Source: Arthrobacter sp. UM1 (GTDB taxonomy: Bacteria > Actinomycetota > Actinomycetes > Actinomycetales > Micrococcaceae). Taken from it: 64,000 nucleotides of DNA. Made by a program: the position numbers and the translations under genes. The stretch spans positions 310,001-374,000 of the forward strand of contig NZ_JACWAB010000001.1 of the NCBI RefSeq assembly GCF_020483305.1, read 5' to 3'. Each line of letters opens with the position of its first letter. Within the stretch, counting starts at the first letter, position 1. The notes beneath the pieces are model-generated. The model saw only the letters and a program-made list of their open reading frames with translations, ran no database searches and had not been told where the DNA came from. This document shows positions 8,990 through 18,255 of this stretch, one piece after another.

Positions 8990-9739
8990 CTATGCGGTCC
9001 AGGTGAAGGTCTTGACCACGCCGAACGTGCAGACCGCTCCCCAGACCGTGAGGACGAGGAGCGCGAAGGGATCCCACGCGCCGTGGCTGAGCGCGGCGCG
9101 GAAGGAGTCGGCGAGGGCGGAGGTGGGCAGGAGCGGAATGAGGCGGTCGAGCGGCGCGGGCATCGTGTGAGCGGGCACGAGCAGCCCGCCGACGCCCGCG
9201 AAGACGATCCAGAGGAGGTTGGTCACGGCGAGGGTCGCCTCCGGGCGGACGAGGCCCGCGATGAGCAGGCCGAACGCCGTGAGGGCCCAGACGCCGAGCA
9301 GCGCCGAGACGGCCAGTGGCAGGATCGCCGAGGGCTGCGGACGGAGTCCGAGGACGAGGGCGATCCCCCCGATGAGGAGGAACTGGAGCACGACGACGGC
9401 CAGGACCGCCCCCGTCTTGCCGGCCAGGAGGCCGAAGCGCCCGAGGGGCGTGGTCGCCGCGTGGGTCAGCACGCCGTAGCGGCGGTCGAACCCAGTGGCG
9501 ATCGCCTGGCCCGTGAACGCCGTGGAGACGACGGCCAGCGCGAGCGCGCCGGGTGTGGCCGCCTCGATGCGGGGCACCCCCAGTCCGTCCAGCACGGGGG
9601 TCTGGGACAGGGCCACGAGGGCCAGCACGGGCATGAAGGCGATGAGCACGAGCTGCTCGCCGTTCTTGAGCATGGCGAGCGTCTCCCACCGCACCTGGTT
9701 CGCGATGCGGGCGAGCGGCGGAGCGGCAGCGGTTCTCAC
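8990..9739 (-). CDS. ABC-2 type transporter permease
   Basis: Membrane subunit of an ABC exporter with about six hydrophobic segments in 249 aa and the ABC-2 style region FDRRYGVLTHAATTPLGRFGLLAGK. It overlaps the upstream ATPase gene by 4 bp (stop codon over GTG start) and is followed 2 bp later by ctaA. The substrate cannot be told from sequence. Similar pairs next to ctaA are common in Micrococcaceae, so a heme-related or envelope substrate is possible, but that is inference from position only. Confidence 0.85.
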   Translation of the reverse strand: MRTAAAPPLARIANQVRWETLAMLKNGEQLVLIAFMPVLALVALSQTPVLDGLGVPRIEAATPGALALAVVSTAFTGQAIATGFDRRYGVLTHAATTPLGRFGLLAGKTGAVLAVVVLQFLLIGGIALVLGLRPQPSAILPLAVSALLGVWALTAFGLLIAGLVRPEATLAVTNLLWIVFAGVGGLLVPAHTMPAPLDRLIPLLPTSALADSFRAALSHGAWDPFALLVLTVWGAVCTFGVVKTFTWTA

Positions 9740-10692
9740 GCGTCCTCCCGGGCGGTCTGGAAGAAGATGTCGGTCAGGTTGGCGTGCGTCAGCGAGAGCG
9801 AGACCGGCGGCTCCTCGGGCGTCCGGCCGCAGGCGGAGGCGAGGTCCAGGACCTCGCGCGGCACGTCCCCCGTGACGACGACGCTGTGCGAGCGGGGCGT
9901 CCGCTCCTCCTGCACCTCGAGCCCCCGCCGGCGCGCGGCCTCGAGCAGCGCGGCCACGGCCCGTTCCGCATCGGGGTGGGCGGTGAGCCGCAGCGTCCGG
10001 CTCGAGCTTCCGGCGACGAGCTCCTCGACGGTGCCCGACTGCCGCACCTCTCCGCGGGACATGATGTGGACCGTGTCAGAGAGGCGCTCGGCGTCGTCGA
10101 GCAGATGGGTGGTGAGCACCACGGAGGTGCCCTCCGCGCGGAGCCCCTCGACGAACTCGACCACGGTCTCCCGGGAGATCGGGTCCAGCCCCGCGGACGG
10201 CTCGTCCAGCATGCAGAGCTCCGGGCGTCCGACGACGGCGGCCGCGAGGGCGACCCGCTGCCGCTGGCCCCCGGAGAGCCGGCGGATCTGGGTGCCGGCG
10301 AACTCGTCGATGCCGAGGGAGCGGGCCAGCTCGTCCACGGGCCGCGGCGAGGCGTAGAAGCGGCTGAGGTGCCGCAGGAAGGGCAGGGGGCGCGAGGCCG
10401 GGGGAAGGCCGGTCTCCTGGAGCATGACGCCCACGCGGGCGCGCAGCTCGGGCGAGGACGCAGTCACGTCCGTGCCGAGCACCTCGGCCGAGCCGGAGGT
10501 GGGGGAGACGAGTCCGTGGAGGACGTTGAGGAGGGTGGACTTGCCGGCGCCGTTGGTCCCGAGGATCGTGGTGATCTCGCCGCGCTCAGCGGTCAGGCTG
10601 AGTCCGCGCAGCGCCTCGACGCTGGAGTGGCGGGAGGAGAACGCGACGCGGAGGTCGTCGACGCGCACAGCGGGGCCGGGTGAGGATCGCAC
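9736..10692 (-). CDS. ABC transporter ATP-binding protein
   Basis: Cytoplasmic ATPase driving the permease encoded immediately downstream. The 318-aa protein has Walker A GTNGAGKST (residues 45-53), signature LSGGQRQR (139-146) and Walker B ELCMLDEP (158-165). The ~95 residues after the core resemble the C-terminal extension of CcmA/DrrA-type exporters. Translation starts at a GTG at 10692. It is divergent from sufR. Confidence 0.92.
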   Translation of the reverse strand: MRSSPGPAVRVDDLRVAFSSRHSSVEALRGLSLTAERGEITTILGTNGAGKSTLLNVLHGLVSPTSGSAEVLGTDVTASSPELRARVGVMLQETGLPPASRPLPFLRHLSRFYASPRPVDELARSLGIDEFAGTQIRRLSGGQRQRVALAAAVVGRPELCMLDEPSAGLDPISRETVVEFVEGLRAEGTSVVLTTHLLDDAERLSDTVHIMSRGEVRQSGTVEELVAGSSSRTLRLTAHPDAERAVAALLEAARRRGLEVQEERTPRSHSVVVTGDVPREVLDLASACGRTPEEPPVSLSLTHANLTDIFFQTAREDA

Positions 10693-10850
10693 CAGACCAT
10701 TCTATGTCCGCCGCGGGATTTCTCTACGGAGCGTCGAACCCGCTCCGAGCGTCCAGGAGCAGCGCCTCCCGCCGCTGCGGGAGTCTTTCGGCCCTCTGTG
10801 AACTTAGCCGCGCCTTGCTAGCCGTGGCGCAGGCAATACGTGATGATGAA

Positions 10851-11558
10851 GTGGTGTATTCGGAGACCGATGGCGAGACAGGGACGCGCGAGCGGGTGCT
10901 TGCGGCCGTGCTGCGGCACGGCCCTGTCTCCGCGCTCGAGCTGGGGCGCCTGCTCGGGCTGACCGCAGCCGCCATCCGCCGGCACCTCGACGCCCTCCAG
11001 AAGGAGGAGCGCATCGAGGTCAAGCTCGTCCGCGGAGAAGGGGGAGCGGGACGTCCCGCCCGCCGCTTCGTGGCCTCCCGCCGCAGCCATGACGTGCTGG
11101 AGGACGACTACTCCGCGATCGCCGTCCAGGCCCTCCACGCCCTCGCGGAGATCGGGGGCGAGGACGCCGTGCGCGCCTTCGCCAAGGAGCGGTTCGAGGA
11201 CATGTACGCTCGGTACGCTCCGCTCGTCGAGCAGGCGGGGCCGGACGTGGGCGCGCGGGCCCGCGCCCTGGTGGAGGCCCTCACGGCGGACGGGTTCGCG
11301 GGAACCAAGAGAGACGTCGGAGCAGGGCTTCCGGCGGCCATGAAGAGCGTCCAGGTCTGCCAAGGACACTGCCCCATCCAAGACCTCGCAGCAGAGTTCC
11401 CCGAGTTCTGCGCGGAAGAGACCACTGTCTTCGCCAAGCTCCTCGGCGTGGACGTCAGACGGCTGTCGACGCTGGCCACCGGCGGGCACGTGTGCACCAC
11501 GCACGTCCCCGTCAGCCGGCGCCGGCCGCAGCAGACACCAGGTGCGACACCGAAGTGA
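10851..11558 (+). CDS. sufR: Fe-S cluster-sensing repressor of the suf operon (SufR family)
   Basis: DeoR/ArsR-like winged-helix regulator. The N-terminal ~80 residues hold the helix-turn-helix ([21 protein letters not shown]). The C-terminal part has four clustered cysteines (VCQGHC, EFC, HVC), the pattern expected for the Fe-S ligand set of SufR. The exact start is uncertain; in-frame GTGs at 10851 and 10854 give about 235 aa, and the frame stays open further up without homology. sufB follows 25 bp later, so SufR probably represses its own operon when clusters are plentiful. Confidence 0.88.
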   Translation: MVYSETDGETGTRERVLAAVLRHGPVSALELGRLLGLTAAAIRRHLDALQKEERIEVKLVRGEGGAGRPARRFVASRRSHDVLEDDYSAIAVQALHALAEIGGEDAVRAFAKERFEDMYARYAPLVEQAGPDVGARARALVEALTADGFAGTKRDVGAGLPAAMKSVQVCQGHCPIQDLAAEFPEFCAEETTVFAKLLGVDVRRLSTLATGGHVCTTHVPVSRRRPQQTPGATPK

Positions 11559-11583
11559 CCCAACAGATGAAGGAAGGTGCGCG

Positions 11584-13044
11584 ATGACCGAGCAGATCGG
11601 ACAGAGCCAGCACACCGACACCACGATCTCGGACATCCTCGAGAAGAACCCCGAGCTCCACGGCATCGGCAACTACGAGTACGGCTGGTCGGACAAGACC
11701 GACGCCGGCGCGAACGCCCGCCGCGGCCTCGACGAGGACGTCGTGCGCGACATCTCCTCGAAGAAGTCCGAGCCGGAGTGGATGCTGGACCTGCGGCTCA
11801 AGGGCTACAAGTACTTCGAGCGCAAGCCGATGCCGGACTGGGGCGCAGACCTCTCGGGCATCGACTTCGACAACATCAAGTACTTCGTCCGCTCCACGGA
11901 GAAGCAGGCGCAGACGTGGGAGGACCTCCCGCAGGACATCCGCGAGACGTACGAGAAGCTCGGCATCCCCGAGGCCGAGCGCGCCCGCCTCGTGGCCGGC
12001 GTGGCCGCCCAGTACGAGTCCGAGGTGGTCTACCACCAGATCCGCGAGGACCTCGAGGCGCAGGGCGTCATCTTCATGGACACGGACACGGCCCTCCGCG
12101 AGCACCCGGAGTTCTTCGAGGAGTACTTCGGCACGGTCATCCCGGCCGGCGACAACAAGTTCGCGGCCCTCAACACGGCCACCTGGTCCGGCGGCTCCTT
12201 CGTGTACGTCCCGAAGGGCGTCCACGTGGAGATCCCGCTCCAGGCCTACTTCCGCATCAACACGGAGAACATGGGCCAGTTCGAGCGCACGCTCATCATC
12301 GCGGACGAGGACTCCTACGTCCACTACATCGAGGGCTGCACGGCGCCGATCTACAGCTCGGACTCGCTGCACTCCGCCGTCGTCGAGATCATCTGCAAGA
12401 AGGGCTCCCGCGTCCGGTACACGACCATCCAGAACTGGTCCAACAACGTGTACAACCTCGTGACCAAGCGCGCCATCTGCGAGGAGGGCGCCACGATGGA
12501 GTGGATCGACGGCAACATCGGCTCCAAGGTCACGCAGAAGTACCCCGCGGTCTACCTCACGGGCGAGCACGCCAAGGGCGAGACGCTCTCCATCGCGTTC
12601 GCGGGCGAGGGCCAGCACCAGGACACGGGCTCCAAGATGGTCCACCTGGCGCCGAACACCTCGAGCTCCATCGTCTCCAAGTCGGTGGCGCGCGGCGGCG
12701 GCCGGGCGGCGTACCGCGGCCTGGTCCAGGTCCGCGAGGGCGCCAAGAACTCGAAGAACTCGGTGGTCTGCGACGCGCTCCTCGTGGACACGGTCTCCCG
12801 CTCGGACACCTACCCGTACATCGACATCCGCGAGGACGATGTCACGCTCGGCCACGAGGCCACGGTGTCCAAGGTCTCGGAGGACCAGCTGTTCTACCTC
12901 ATGAGCCGCGGTCTCGCCGAGGACGAGGCCATGGCCATGATCGTCCGCGGCTTCATCGAGCCGATCGCCCGCGAGCTCCCCATGGAGTACGCGATCGAGC
13001 TCAACCGCCTCATCGAACTCCAGATGGAAGGGTCTGTGGGCTAA
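11584..13044 (+). CDS. sufB: Fe-S cluster assembly scaffold protein SufB
   Basis: Scaffold subunit of the SufBC2D complex, on which new Fe-S clusters are built in the cytoplasm. The 486-aa protein has the SufB core with [24 protein letters not shown] split over two conserved blocks, and [11 protein letters not shown], which carries a conserved Cys. The ATG at 11584 has AGGAAGG 6 nt upstream. An upstream in-frame extension overlapping sufR is not SufB-like. No intein is present, unlike several mycobacterial sufB genes. It is followed 3 bp later by sufD. Confidence 0.97.
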   Translation: MTEQIGQSQHTDTTISDILEKNPELHGIGNYEYGWSDKTDAGANARRGLDEDVVRDISSKKSEPEWMLDLRLKGYKYFERKPMPDWGADLSGIDFDNIKYFVRSTEKQAQTWEDLPQDIRETYEKLGIPEAERARLVAGVAAQYESEVVYHQIREDLEAQGVIFMDTDTALREHPEFFEEYFGTVIPAGDNKFAALNTATWSGGSFVYVPKGVHVEIPLQAYFRINTENMGQFERTLIIADEDSYVHYIEGCTAPIYSSDSLHSAVVEIICKKGSRVRYTTIQNWSNNVYNLVTKRAICEEGATMEWIDGNIGSKVTQKYPAVYLTGEHAKGETLSIAFAGEGQHQDTGSKMVHLAPNTSSSIVSKSVARGGGRAAYRGLVQVREGAKNSKNSVVCDALLVDTVSRSDTYPYIDIREDDVTLGHEATVSKVSEDQLFYLMSRGLAEDEAMAMIVRGFIEPIARELPMEYAIELNRLIELQMEGSVG

Positions 13045-13047
13045 GAC

Positions 13048-14310
13048 ATGACGCTTGACAGCAAGAACGTAGAGACCGGCGAGGGCCGGGTCGCCATCGA
13101 GGGCATGGACCTCGAGGGCGAGCACCTGGCCCCCAACGTCGGCGGCACGGAGCAGCACGGCGCCAAGGCGCACTCGGACGGACGCGGCGTCACCAAGCCC
13201 GCGGGCTCGCGCGGTGAGCGCGTCTCGAGCTTCGACCTCGCCCAGTTCCCGCTGCCCAAGGGCCGCGAGGAGGAGTGGCGCTTCACCCCGATCGAGAAGC
13301 TCCAGTCCCTCATGGCGGACGGCGTGGAGAGCGGCTCGCTGAAGAACGAGTTCCAGCTCCCCGAGGGCGTGACGCAGCGCGGCATCTCCGCCGAGGAGAT
13401 GCGCCAGATCGTCGAGATGGCCCCGGCGGACCGCCTCGCCGCCACCGCGGTGTCCAATGCGAAGGGCTCCTGGCTCATCGACGTCCCGGCGGAGACGGAG
13501 CTCGCCGAGCCGCTGCGCCTCAAGATGACGGGGCAGGGCGGGGACCCGGTCTTCGCCCACCTCGTCATCCGCGTGGGGAACTTCTCCAAGGCGCTCGTCA
13601 TCCTCGAGCACGAGGGCACGGCGGACGTCAACGCCCTCGTCTCCGTGGTGACGGGCGACTCCTCGGACGTCCGCGTGGTCACCACCCAGATGTGGGACGA
13701 CGCCGCGACGCACGCCGCCCAGCATGACGCGCTCGTCGGACGGGACGCCACGTTCAAGTACGTGACGGTCTCCCTCGGCGGCGGCCTGGTGCGCCTCAAC
13801 ACGAACGTCCGCTTCGCGGGCCCGGGCGGAGACGCCTCCGTCTACGGCCTCTACTTCGCGGACGCGGGTCAGCACCTCGAGCACCGCTCGTTCGTGGACC
13901 ACAACGTGGGGAGCTGCACCTCCAACGTCCTCTACAAGGGGGCGCTGCAGGGCGAGAGCGCGCGGACCGTGTGGGTCGGCGACGTCCTCATCCGCAAGGA
14001 GGCCGAGGGCACGGACAGCTACGAGAAGAACCAGAACCTCGTGCTCACCGACGGCGCCCGCGCCGACTCGGTGCCGAACCTCGAGATCGAGACGGGCCTC
14101 ATCGAGGGCGCGGGCCACGCGTCCTCCACGGGCCGGTTCGACGACGAGCACCTCTTCTACCTCATGGCCCGCGGCATCCCGGAGAAGGAGGCCCGCCGCC
14201 TCGTCGTGCGCGGCTTCCTCAACGAGATCATCCAGAAGATCGGCAGCGAGGAGCTCGAGGAGCGTCTGCGGGACGCCGTCGAGGCCGAGCTCGCCGCGAG
14301 CGAGAACTGA
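13048..14310 (+). CDS. sufD: Fe-S cluster assembly protein SufD
   Basis: Partner of SufB in the SufBC2D scaffold, proposed to help iron entry and ATP-dependent rearrangement. The 420-aa protein has a variable N-terminal region and a beta-helix core ending with DDEHLFYLMARGIPEKEARR, which parallels the SufB end [17 protein letters not shown]. The segment DHNVGSCTSNVLYKG carries the conserved His/Cys region. It starts 3 bp after sufB stops and is followed 4 bp later by the Rieske gene, so translation is probably coupled. Confidence 0.95.
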   Translation: MTLDSKNVETGEGRVAIEGMDLEGEHLAPNVGGTEQHGAKAHSDGRGVTKPAGSRGERVSSFDLAQFPLPKGREEEWRFTPIEKLQSLMADGVESGSLKNEFQLPEGVTQRGISAEEMRQIVEMAPADRLAATAVSNAKGSWLIDVPAETELAEPLRLKMTGQGGDPVFAHLVIRVGNFSKALVILEHEGTADVNALVSVVTGDSSDVRVVTTQMWDDAATHAAQHDALVGRDATFKYVTVSLGGGLVRLNTNVRFAGPGGDASVYGLYFADAGQHLEHRSFVDHNVGSCTSNVLYKGALQGESARTVWVGDVLIRKEAEGTDSYEKNQNLVLTDGARADSVPNLEIETGLIEGAGHASSTGRFDDEHLFYLMARGIPEKEARRLVVRGFLNEIIQKIGSEELEERLRDAVEAELAASEN

Positions 14311-14314
14311 CGCC

Positions 14315-14644
14315 GTGAGCGCCGAAGTCGCCGCACAGGTCAGCGACCTCAAGCCGGGCAGCGCGCTGCGCGTCGTCGTCGGCGGGGTCGCCGTCGCCCT
14401 GGCGCGGAACTCGGACGGCGAGATCCACGCTCTCGCCGACCGCTGCTCGCACGACGACGTCAGCCTCTCCGAGGGGGACGTGGTCCGGAACCGGATCGAG
14501 TGCTGGGGCCACGGCTCCGAGTTCGATCTGGAGACGGGCCAGCCCCAGCAGCTTCCCGCGACCGAGCCGGTGGCAGTGTACCCCGTGCAGGTCGACGGAG
14601 ACTCCATCCTCGTCGACACGTCCCGGACCCTCAACGGCCTGTGA
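14315..14644 (+). CDS. Rieske [2Fe-2S] ferredoxin-like protein of the suf operon
   Basis: A 109-aa soluble Rieske domain with both cluster ligand boxes: RCSHDD (Cys and His) and CWGHGSEFD (Cys and His). It is a NirD/biphenyl-dioxygenase ferredoxin-type protein. It lies between sufD and sufC, as in many Actinobacteria, so a role in electron delivery or as a client of Suf assembly is likely but unproven. The start is a GTG 4 bp after the sufD stop. Confidence 0.92.
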   Translation: MSAEVAAQVSDLKPGSALRVVVGGVAVALARNSDGEIHALADRCSHDDVSLSEGDVVRNRIECWGHGSEFDLETGQPQQLPATEPVAVYPVQVDGDSILVDTSRTLNGL

Positions 14645-14683
14645 CGGCGTCGACCGATCTTCCAACGAAAAGGACCCACACTC

Positions 14684-15439
14684 ATGTCGACTCTTGAAAT
14701 CAAGGACCTGCACGTCTCCATCGAGACGGAGCAGGGCAGCAAGGAAATCCTCAAGGGCGTCACCCTGACCATCAAGACGGGCGAGACGCACGCGATCATG
14801 GGCCCCAACGGCTCCGGCAAGTCCACGCTCGCCTCGACCATCGCGGGTCACCCGCGCTACGAGGTCACGGGCGGCGAGATCCTCCTCGACGGCGAGAACG
14901 TCCTCGAGATGTCCCCGGACGAGCGGGCCCGCGCCGGCCTCTTCCTGGCGATGCAGTACCCGGTGGAGGTCCCGGGCGTCACGATGACGAACTTCCTCCG
15001 CACGGCCAAGACCGCGATCGACGGCGAGGCGCCCTCGATCCGCCACTGGACCAAAGACGTGAAGAACGCGATGGAGAAGCTGCGCATCGACGCGGACTTC
15101 GCCAACCGCAACGTCAACGAGGGCTTCTCCGGCGGCGAGAAGAAGCGCGTCGAGATCCTCCAGCTCGAGCTCTTCAAGCCGAAGTTCGCAGTCCTCGACG
15201 AGACCGACTCGGGCCTCGACGTCGACGCGCTCAAGATCGTCTCCGAGGGCGTCAACCGCGCCCAGGAGGAGAACGAGATGGGCACCCTCCTCATCACCCA
15301 CTACACGCGCATCCTCCGCTACATCAAGCCGGACTTCGTGCACGTGTTCGTGGACGGCCGGGTGGCCGAGCAGGGCGGCCCGGAGCTGGCCGACCAGCTC
15401 GAGGAAGAGGGCTACGACCGTTTCATGGCGAAGGCCTGA
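14684..15439 (+). CDS. sufC: Fe-S cluster assembly ATPase SufC
   Basis: ABC-type ATPase of the SufBC2D scaffold; cytoplasmic and not a transporter. The 251-aa protein has Walker A GPNGSGKST (residues 39-47), the SufC-type signature FSGGEKKR and Walker B FAVLDETDSGLD with the family-typical Asp-Glu-Thr-Asp run. The ATG follows AACGAAAAGGAC. sufT-like follows 5 bp later. Confidence 0.97.
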   Translation: MSTLEIKDLHVSIETEQGSKEILKGVTLTIKTGETHAIMGPNGSGKSTLASTIAGHPRYEVTGGEILLDGENVLEMSPDERARAGLFLAMQYPVEVPGVTMTNFLRTAKTAIDGEAPSIRHWTKDVKNAMEKLRIDADFANRNVNEGFSGGEKKRVEILQLELFKPKFAVLDETDSGLDVDALKIVSEGVNRAQEENEMGTLLITHYTRILRYIKPDFVHVFVDGRVAEQGGPELADQLEEEGYDRFMAKA

Positions 15440-15444
15440 TCCCG

Positions 15445-15768
15445 ATGGCCGGAGCAGAGCTGACACCGCTCGAGGACGTGGAGGAGGCGCTCAAGGACGT
15501 CATCGACCCGGAGCTCGGCGTCAACATCGTCGACCTGGGCCTCCTCTACGGCCTGAAGTACGACGACGAGGGCACCCTCCTCATCGACATGACGCTCACC
15601 ACGGCTGCCTGCCCGCTGACGGACGTCATCGAGGAGCAGACCTCGAAGTCGATCTCGCCGCTCGTCGACGACTACCGCGTCAACTGGGTCTGGATGCCGC
15701 CGTGGGGTCCCGAGCGGATCACCGAGGACGGCCGGGATCAGATGCGGGCCCTCGGGTTCAACATCTGA
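15445..15768 (+). CDS. SufT-like Fe-S cluster assembly factor (MIP18/DUF59 family)
   Basis: A 107-aa single-domain DUF59 (MIP18-like) protein, a family that helps maturation or transfer of Fe-S clusters. The core DPELGVNIVDLGLLYG and the reactive-cysteine motif TTAACPL are present. It is the last suf gene, 5 bp after sufC, and is followed by a strong terminator. No cysteine desulfurase (sufS) or sufU lies between sufC and this gene, where many Actinobacteria carry them. Confidence 0.92.
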   Translation: MAGAELTPLEDVEEALKDVIDPELGVNIVDLGLLYGLKYDDEGTLLIDMTLTTAACPLTDVIEEQTSKSISPLVDDYRVNWVWMPPWGPERITEDGRDQMRALGFNI

Positions 15769-15800
15769 GTCGCGTTCCACCGGATCCCGCCTGAGACGGC

Positions 15801-15842
15801 ATGAGAACGGCGCCCCTCCGCACGGAGGGGCGCCGTTCTCAT
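15801..15842. terminator. Bidirectional terminator between the suf operon and ypfJ
   Basis: A perfect 20-bp stem (ATGAGAACGGCGCCCCTCCG and its complement) with only CA between the arms. It lies 33 bp after the sufT-like stop and between convergent genes, so it can serve both strands. Confidence 0.88.
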
Positions 15843-15888
15843 CTCTGCGGCGTCAGGATCCCGGCGGGGTCGTGGGACCCCAGCCGGC

Positions 15889-16806
15889 TCAGGACCCCGG
15901 CCGGTCGAGGTCGGCCGCGCGGAAGGTGTTGCACGCGCCCATGCTCTGGGCCCTGTAGCCCTGCATGAACCAGGCCTGCCGCTCGGCGGAGGAGCCGTGG
16001 GTCCACGCGTCCGGGTTGATCCGGCCGGACGCGGTCTCCTGGATGTGGTCGTCTCCCACGCTCGCGGCGGCGGCCAGGGCGTCCTTGATCTGGGTCTGCG
16101 TGATGGGCTTGATGAAGGTCTTGCCGGACTCGGGGTCCTTGGTTCGGGCCGCGTGGCCTGCCCAGAGTCCCGCGTAGCAGTCGGCCTGCAGCTCGGTGCG
16201 CACCGCTCCGGACGACTTGCCCTGCGGATCGTGCTGGGACTCGCTCAGGTCGCCGGCGAGGTTCTGGACATGGTGGCCGTACTCGTGCGCCACGATGTAC
16301 ATCTGCGCGAGCGGTCCGGAGGAGCCTCCGAACTGGCGGGTGAAGTCCTTGTAGAAGCTCGTGTCCACGTAGGCCGTCTCGTCCACGGGGCAGTAGAAGG
16401 GGCCGGTGTCCGAGGTCGCCTGTCCGCAGCCCGAGCGGGTCTGGCCGGAGAAGAGCACGGCCTCCGGGCGGTGGAAGCGGATGCCGTTGTCCGCGGTCTC
16501 CGTCTTCCAGTACTCGTCCAGGCTCTCCATCGTGGCGATGAGCCGGCAGCCGTCGTCGGAGTTGGCGGCCTTGCCGCTCGTGCAGCGGGCGGAGTCCGCC
16601 TGGGGCTGCTGCTGGGACTGCGCGCCCCCGCCGCCCTGGCTGCCCGAGTCTCCGCCCTGGTCCAGGACCTGCGGCCCGAAGATGAGGGCGAGGATGAGCC
16701 CGACGACGCTCACTCCGCCGCCGGCCACGAGGCCGCCTCGGCCCCCGCCGCCGCGCTGGTCCGAGACGCGTCCCGGGTCGATCTGCACATCGTCATTGAA
16801 GCTCAT
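15889..16806 (-). CDS. Neutral zinc metallopeptidase, YpfJ family
   Basis: Membrane-anchored putative zinc peptidase of 305 aa. A Gly-rich N-terminus precedes one hydrophobic segment (about residues 25-47) and a Gly/Gln linker. The catalytic domain contains HEYGHHVQ (zinc-binding HExxH) with downstream RTELQADCYAG, where the third ligand is expected. Cysteines in the exported domain suggest disulfides. The function of the family is poorly known. A TATTCT box ends 6 nt before the ATG with no ribosome site, suggesting a leaderless mRNA. It converges on the suf operon. Confidence 0.9.
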   Translation of the reverse strand: MSFNDDVQIDPGRVSDQRGGGGRGGLVAGGGVSVVGLILALIFGPQVLDQGGDSGSQGGGGAQSQQQPQADSARCTSGKAANSDDGCRLIATMESLDEYWKTETADNGIRFHRPEAVLFSGQTRSGCGQATSDTGPFYCPVDETAYVDTSFYKDFTRQFGGSSGPLAQMYIVAHEYGHHVQNLAGDLSESQHDPQGKSSGAVRTELQADCYAGLWAGHAARTKDPESGKTFIKPITQTQIKDALAAAASVGDDHIQETASGRINPDAWTHGSSAERQAWFMQGYRAQSMGACNTFRAADLDRPGS

Positions 16807-16837
16807 GGCTCAAGAATAGACAGACCTTGAGGTTTCC

Positions 16838-17527
16838 TCAGTGTTTGGGCCGCGTCGTCTCCTCGTCGGGCGGCAGCATGCGGGCGGCCATGGCCTCGCT
16901 CATGGCGATGGTGGAGGCGACGCCCGCCATGGCAACAGGCACGCCGACGCTCCTCGGCGAGCGCTTGAGGCCTCGGGCGGCGTGCGCGGCGGAGACGGAC
17001 TCGACCACGCCGCCGAGGACCGGAACCGTGCGGATGAAGAGCGCGACGGCGAGCGCGAAGGTCTGCGGCTTGGCCCCGAGGGGGCGGAGCCTCTCGGCCG
17101 CGGCCACGAGCGTGTCGACGAGGTCGCTTGTGCGGGTGGTGGCGACGAGCAGCCGGGCCGCGAGCATGACCGCGACGACGGAGGAGCTCTGTCCCGCGAC
17201 GAGCATCCAGCCGTCCCCGTCCGCGGGGGAGCCGACGAGCCGGACGAGCGCCAGGGCGCCCACCACCCACAGCGCGGGCCGCACCCACAGGCCTGCGGTC
17301 CGCCAGGGGAAACCGGCCCAGACCGTCAGGCCGAGCACTCCCGCGAGCAGGAGGAGTCCCGCGCCGAGACCGGCCGCGGCCGGTGGGATCCTCCACACGA
17401 GCGAGGCTGCGAGGGCGAGGACGGCGAGTCCGAGCAGCTTGGGCCCGGGCGAGAGCGCGTGGAGGCGGCGGGCGTCCCCGAGGCGGCCGGGCTCGAACAC
17501 GCCCAGTGCGAAGTGGCGGCCTCTCAC
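16838..17527 (-). CDS. bioN: Energy-coupling factor transporter transmembrane protein, BioN/EcfT type
   Basis: Membrane coupling subunit of an ECF importer, 229 aa with five to six hydrophobic segments. The coupling-helix motif AARGLKRSPR, which contacts the ATPase, is near residue 190. It overlaps the upstream ATPase gene by 4 bp (GTGA). With bioM and bioY it forms the biotin uptake system common in Actinobacteria. Confidence 0.88.
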   Translation of the reverse strand: MRGRHFALGVFEPGRLGDARRLHALSPGPKLLGLAVLALAASLVWRIPPAAAGLGAGLLLLAGVLGLTVWAGFPWRTAGLWVRPALWVVGALALVRLVGSPADGDGWMLVAGQSSSVVAVMLAARLLVATTRTSDLVDTLVAAAERLRPLGAKPQTFALAVALFIRTVPVLGGVVESVSAAHAARGLKRSPRSVGVPVAMAGVASTIAMSEAMAARMLPPDEETTRPKH

Positions 17528-18255
17528 AGCGGCTCCGCGTCGGCCCGCTCGGCGTAGCGCCGGACGACGTCCGCGGCCGCGCCGTCGTCGACCACCCGAC
17601 CGCCGTCCACGGCGAGGGCGCGGGGGAAGCGCGAGGCGACCCCGAGATCGTGGGTGGCCAGGAGAACCGGAACGTCGAGGGAGTCCACGAGCGCTTCGAG
17701 GCGGCGGGTGTGGATGCGGTCGAGGAGGGTCGTGGGCTCGTCGAGAACGAGCAGTCCCGGCTCCGCTGCGAGGACGGAGGCCAGAGCGACTCTCTGGCGC
17801 TCTCCGCTGGAGAGCTCGTAGACGCTGCGCTCGGCGAGGTGCCTTGCGGAGCAGCGCTCGAGCCAGCCCAGGGCCGCCGCGCGCTGCTCCGCGCCCCGGA
17901 GGCTGCGCAGGGAGAGGCGGACGTCCTCCAGCGGCGTCGGAAGCAGCAGCTGCGCCAGCGGGTCGGAGAAGACGAAGCCGACGTGGGAGCGCGCCCCGGC
18001 CAGGTCCTCGGCGACGTCCACCCGGCCCTCCTCCGTCTCGAGCGTCAAGGTGCCCTCATCCGGGACGGCGAGTCCGTTGAGCAGCCGGAGGAGCGTGGAC
18101 TTGCCGGAGCCGTTGGGGCCCACGACGGCGATGCGCGGCGAATCCAGGACGAGCTCGGGGACCTCCAGGAGGACGCGGTCCCCGTCCCGCACCACGACGT
18201 CCCGGTAGACCGCCCGGTGCACCCTCCGCCGCAGGGGAGCGCTGGAGGGGGTCAT
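17524..18255 (-). CDS. bioM: ECF transporter ATP-binding protein, BioM/EcfA type
   Basis: ATPase of the biotin ECF importer. The 243-aa protein has Walker A GPNGSGKST, the Q-loop region FVFSDPLAQLLLPT typical of EcfA proteins, signature LSSGERQR and Walker B LLVLDEPT. The ATG at 18255 makes a 4-bp overlap with the bioY stop, so I use it although the frame stays open upstream. Confidence 0.92.
   Translation of the reverse strand: MTPSSAPLRRRVHRAVYRDVVVRDGDRVLLEVPELVLDSPRIAVVGPNGSGKSTLLRLLNGLAVPDEGTLTLETEEGRVDVAEDLAGARSHVGFVFSDPLAQLLLPTPLEDVRLSLRSLRGAEQRAAALGWLERCSARHLAERSVYELSSGERQRVALASVLAAEPGLLVLDEPTTLLDRIHTRRLEALVDSLDVPVLLATHDLGVASRFPRALAVDGGRVVDDGAAADVVRRYAERADAEPL

Noticed and set aside
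10801-10850. Operator for SufR or an iron regulator upstream of sufR (TTAGCC...GCTAGCC, GCGCC...GGCGC)
   Set aside because: The repeats are imperfect, and no half-sites match a site I know with confidence.
11512-14841. 1100-codon open frame on the minus strand opposite sufB and sufD
   Set aside because: Antisense artefact of strong third-position GC bias; the plus-strand genes have full family motifs.
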